Assembly (NCBI GenBank): GCA_030749725.1
Contig: JASMJM010000162.1
Coordinates: 1 to 35,649, forward strand
Direction of reading: 5' to 3'
From: Pseudomonadales bacterium
GTDB taxonomy: Bacteria > Pseudomonadota > Gammaproteobacteria > Pseudomonadales > Azotimanducaceae
DNA length: 35,649 nucleotides
In this document: one piece after another, positions 33,618-35,649 of the stretch
Layout: the number at the start of each line of letters is the position of its first letter
Position numbering within the stretch: the stretch's first letter is position 1
Translations under genes and position numbers: made by a program
Notes under the pieces: model-generated
Databases searched by the model: none
What the model saw: only the letters and a program-made list of their open reading frames with translations
What the model was told of the DNA's origin: nothing

Positions 33618-35573
33618 ATGAGACGAAGAGGACTGATGAGACACACACGTTCCAGCATCGTTGCCGCGACGCTTCTGGTTACTAGCCAGGTATCTGCGGA
33701 TGTCGGTGACGGATGGGGTCATTACGGTGGCAGCGAGAAGGGCTTGCAGTACTCCTCTGCAGATCAGATCAACCTTTCCAATGTCGCGAATCTCAGAGTA
33801 GTCTGGCAGTTTCGTACCGGGGAGATGGGTGAGGGGTCGCGTAGTGGATATTCGTTCCAGGCAAATCCGATCCTGGCTCGTGGCACACTTTATGTTTCCA
33901 CCGGCAGCGGGATCATCATCGCGCTGGACCCGGTAACGGGGACGGAACGGTGGCGTTTCGATCCCAAACTGGATCGAACGCGGGGCACTTCTGAAACGGC
34001 CAATCGAGGCGTTAGCTCATGGATCGATCCCACTCGTAGCGAAGGCGACGCCTGTTTCCATCGCATCTACATCGGCATCCTTGACAGCCGTCTGATCTCC
34101 GTGGATGGATCGTCAGGAAAGCCATGCACTGATTTTGGCGAGCACGGTGAGATCGACCTAAGCAGAGAAGTCCGTCTGCTGGAAGATACTCGGCTGAACT
34201 ACCAGGTCACGTCGCCACCCGTTATCGTCGGCGCTACCATCATTTCCGGCTCCGCCATCGGTGACAATCGTGGTGTTGAGCTTGAGCTTGGCATCGTTCG
34301 CGGTTTTGATGCCAGAACAGGTGAATTGAGGTGGCGTTTTGACCCGATTCCCAGAGATGAGAAGGACCCGATGTATGCCAGTTGGAATCCGCAAGAAGCC
34401 AAGAAAAGCGGTGCTGCCAACGCCTGGGCGCCACTTGCTGCGGACAGCGAACTCGGTCTGGTGTATGTCCCGACGGGATCGGTCAGCCCCGACTATTACG
34501 GCGGGGAGCGGGAAGGAGATAATCGGTACGCCAACTCTCTTGTCGCACTAAGAGCTGATAGTGGTGCCGTAGTCTGGCACCAGCAGTTGGTACACCACGA
34601 TGTGTGGGACTACGACCTGCCTGCGCAGCCCACTCTTGCCGATCTGAAAAGAGATGGCGATACAATTCCCGCCGTCATTCAGGCAACCAAGATGGGGATG
34701 CTTTTCACGTTCAACCGGGTCACCGGTGAGCCGATCTTCGATATTGAAGAGAGACCGGTGCCTCAAAGCGGCGTGCCAGGCGAGCATCTGTCGAAATCAC
34801 AGCCCTTTCCAGTCGCACCGCCACCCATTATGAGCCACAACGCGTTGACTGCTGCCGACGCATATGGCTTCGTCTTGTTTGACAAGTGGGATTGCGCAGA
34901 CCAATTCGAGGAATTGCGCTCGGATGGAATCTACACGCCGCCAAGTCTGGAAGGTTCGGTGATCATGCCATCATACGGTGGCGGCATGAATTGGGGTGGC
35001 CTGGCTTTCGATCCTGACAACCAGATCGTTGTCGTTAACACGATGGAGATGCCGGCCGTCGTGCAGTTGATCAAGCGTGAAGAGTTCGATTCCGTGAGAC
35101 GATCGGGGAAATACCCGGAATCGCAGTTTAGCAGTCAGACGGGCACGCCGTATGGCATGCGTAGACAGATGATATTGTCTCCGCTGGGAGCGCCCTGCTC
35201 CGCACCTCCATGGGGTCGGTTAACAGCCGTGGACATGGTCAAGGGTGAGATAATGTGGCAAGTACCTTTTGGTACAATCGAAGATATGGTCCCGGATTTC
35301 TTTCCGAATCTTGAGCTGGGCGTGCCCGGACTGGGCGGCCCAATCATCACGGCCGGCGGTATCGCACTGATCGGCGCAGCCATGGATGACTATATTCGTG
35401 CTTTCAATCTGACTACCGGAGAGGAAGTCTGGAAGCAGCGATTACCTGCCGGTGGTCAGGCAACACCCATGACCTACGTGATTGAAGGCAAACAGTACGT
35501 GGTGATCGCCGCAGGCGGTCACAACAAGATTGGCACAACGCTCGGTGATTATGTCATTGCGTTTTCGTTATAA
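33618..35573 (+). CDS. Periplasmic PQQ-dependent dehydrogenase (quinoprotein glucose/quinate dehydrogenase-like)
   Basis: A 651-residue quinoprotein. Residues 1-27 are a Sec signal peptide (basic MRRRGLMRHTR, hydrophobic core, VSA cleavage). The mature part is an eight-bladed propeller: DGWGHYGGSEKGLQYS (40s), LYVSTGSGIIIALDPVTGTERWRF, VHHDVWDYDLPAQPTL (325-340), GGMNWGGLAFDP, and LGGPIITAGGIALIGAAMDDYIRAFNLTTGEEVW. The HHDVWDYD motif is typical of the glucose/quinate dehydrogenase branch. It oxidises a sugar, polyol or alcohol in the periplasm and passes electrons to quinone or cytochrome. No heme c motif or membrane anchor is seen, so an acceptor protein is needed. ATG 33618 follows AGGGAGG; no PQQ biosynthesis genes are present. 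The 76 bp after its stop are empty. Confidence 0.9.
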   Translation: MRRRGLMRHTRSSIVAATLLVTSQVSADVGDGWGHYGGSEKGLQYSSADQINLSNVANLRVVWQFRTGEMGEGSRSGYSFQANPILARGTLYVSTGSGIIIALDPVTGTERWRFDPKLDRTRGTSETANRGVSSWIDPTRSEGDACFHRIYIGILDSRLISVDGSSGKPCTDFGEHGEIDLSREVRLLEDTRLNYQVTSPPVIVGATIISGSAIGDNRGVELELGIVRGFDARTGELRWRFDPIPRDEKDPMYASWNPQEAKKSGAANAWAPLAADSELGLVYVPTGSVSPDYYGGEREGDNRYANSLVALRADSGAVVWHQQLVHHDVWDYDLPAQPTLADLKRDGDTIPAVIQATKMGMLFTFNRVTGEPIFDIEERPVPQSGVPGEHLSKSQPFPVAPPPIMSHNALTAADAYGFVLFDKWDCADQFEELRSDGIYTPPSLEGSVIMPSYGGGMNWGGLAFDPDNQIVVVNTMEMPAVVQLIKREEFDSVRRSGKYPESQFSSQTGTPYGMRRQMILSPLGAPCSAPPWGRLTAVDMVKGEIMWQVPFGTIEDMVPDFFPNLELGVPGLGGPIITAGGIALIGAAMDDYIRAFNLTTGEEVWKQRLPAGGQATPMTYVIEGKQYVVIAAGGHNKIGTTLGDYVIAFSL

Positions 35574-35649
35574 AAGGAGGGAATGATTTCGTTGTTTATG
35601 TGCATTGAATTGTAACTTGGATTAGTGGTTGACAGTCCCTTGGAAGGAT

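Noticed and set aside
1-35649. CRISPR arrays, tRNA or rRNA genes, insertion sequences, phage or toxin-antitoxin modules
   Set aside because: Looked for spaced direct repeats, tRNA-like arms, transposase motifs and inverted-repeat ends; none recognised by eye.

Overview
The window looks like a stretch of gammaproteobacterial chromosome, probably from an uncultured, perhaps marine, lineage. Evidence for this is a complete complex I operon of Escherichia coli type: fused NuoCD and a ~920-residue NuoG with the N7 cysteine set. The placement below class level is inference. No rRNA, tRNA, CRISPR array, insertion sequence or phage gene was found.

Left part (1-9237). On the minus strand lies a 2-oxoacid:ferredoxin oxidoreductase pair (korA and a partial korB, overlapping as ATGA). 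Next to it is a membrane-anchored protein with a degenerate HtrA-like protease domain, a long coiled coil and a C-terminal FHA domain. A divergent flavin/F420-dependent LLM oxidoreductase follows, then a small exported HEAT-like protein, a divergent GlmS-like amidotransferase/isomerase, and a TrmB-family regulator transcribed away from it. A 25-bp near-perfect palindrome lies at the regulator's start codon between these last two genes. A 538-bp gene-free stretch with a TATAAT box precedes the complex I operon.

Middle (9238-24131). Thirteen nuo genes, A-B-CD-E-F-G-H-I-J-K-L-M-N, lie on the plus strand with overlaps or short gaps and surely form one transcription unit for proton-pumping NADH:quinone oxidoreductase. 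Two junctions carry short tandem duplications: a 22-bp doublet at nuoB/nuoCD and a 13-bp triplet at nuoF/nuoG.

Right part (24176-35573). This is an accessory region. A minus-strand operon encodes a second LLM oxidoreductase, an M32 carboxypeptidase and a GH3 beta-glucosidase that has lost its middle, including the catalytic nucleophile region, and changes frame. Divergent from it are a possible 62-residue protein, an MFS transporter, a NIPSNAP protein, a DUF4345 membrane protein, an orphan acyl-CoA carboxyltransferase and a GFA-type zinc protein. A double-hotdog (MaoC-like) protein and a periplasmic PQQ dehydrogenase close the window. The mix suggests catabolism of small organic molecules through CoA thioesters, but the substrate cannot be read from the sequence.

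The best candidates for something undescribed are the pseudoprotease-coiled coil-FHA transmembrane protein and the GlmS-like/TrmB divergent pair with its shared palindrome. Neither is proven to be a new system from sequence alone.
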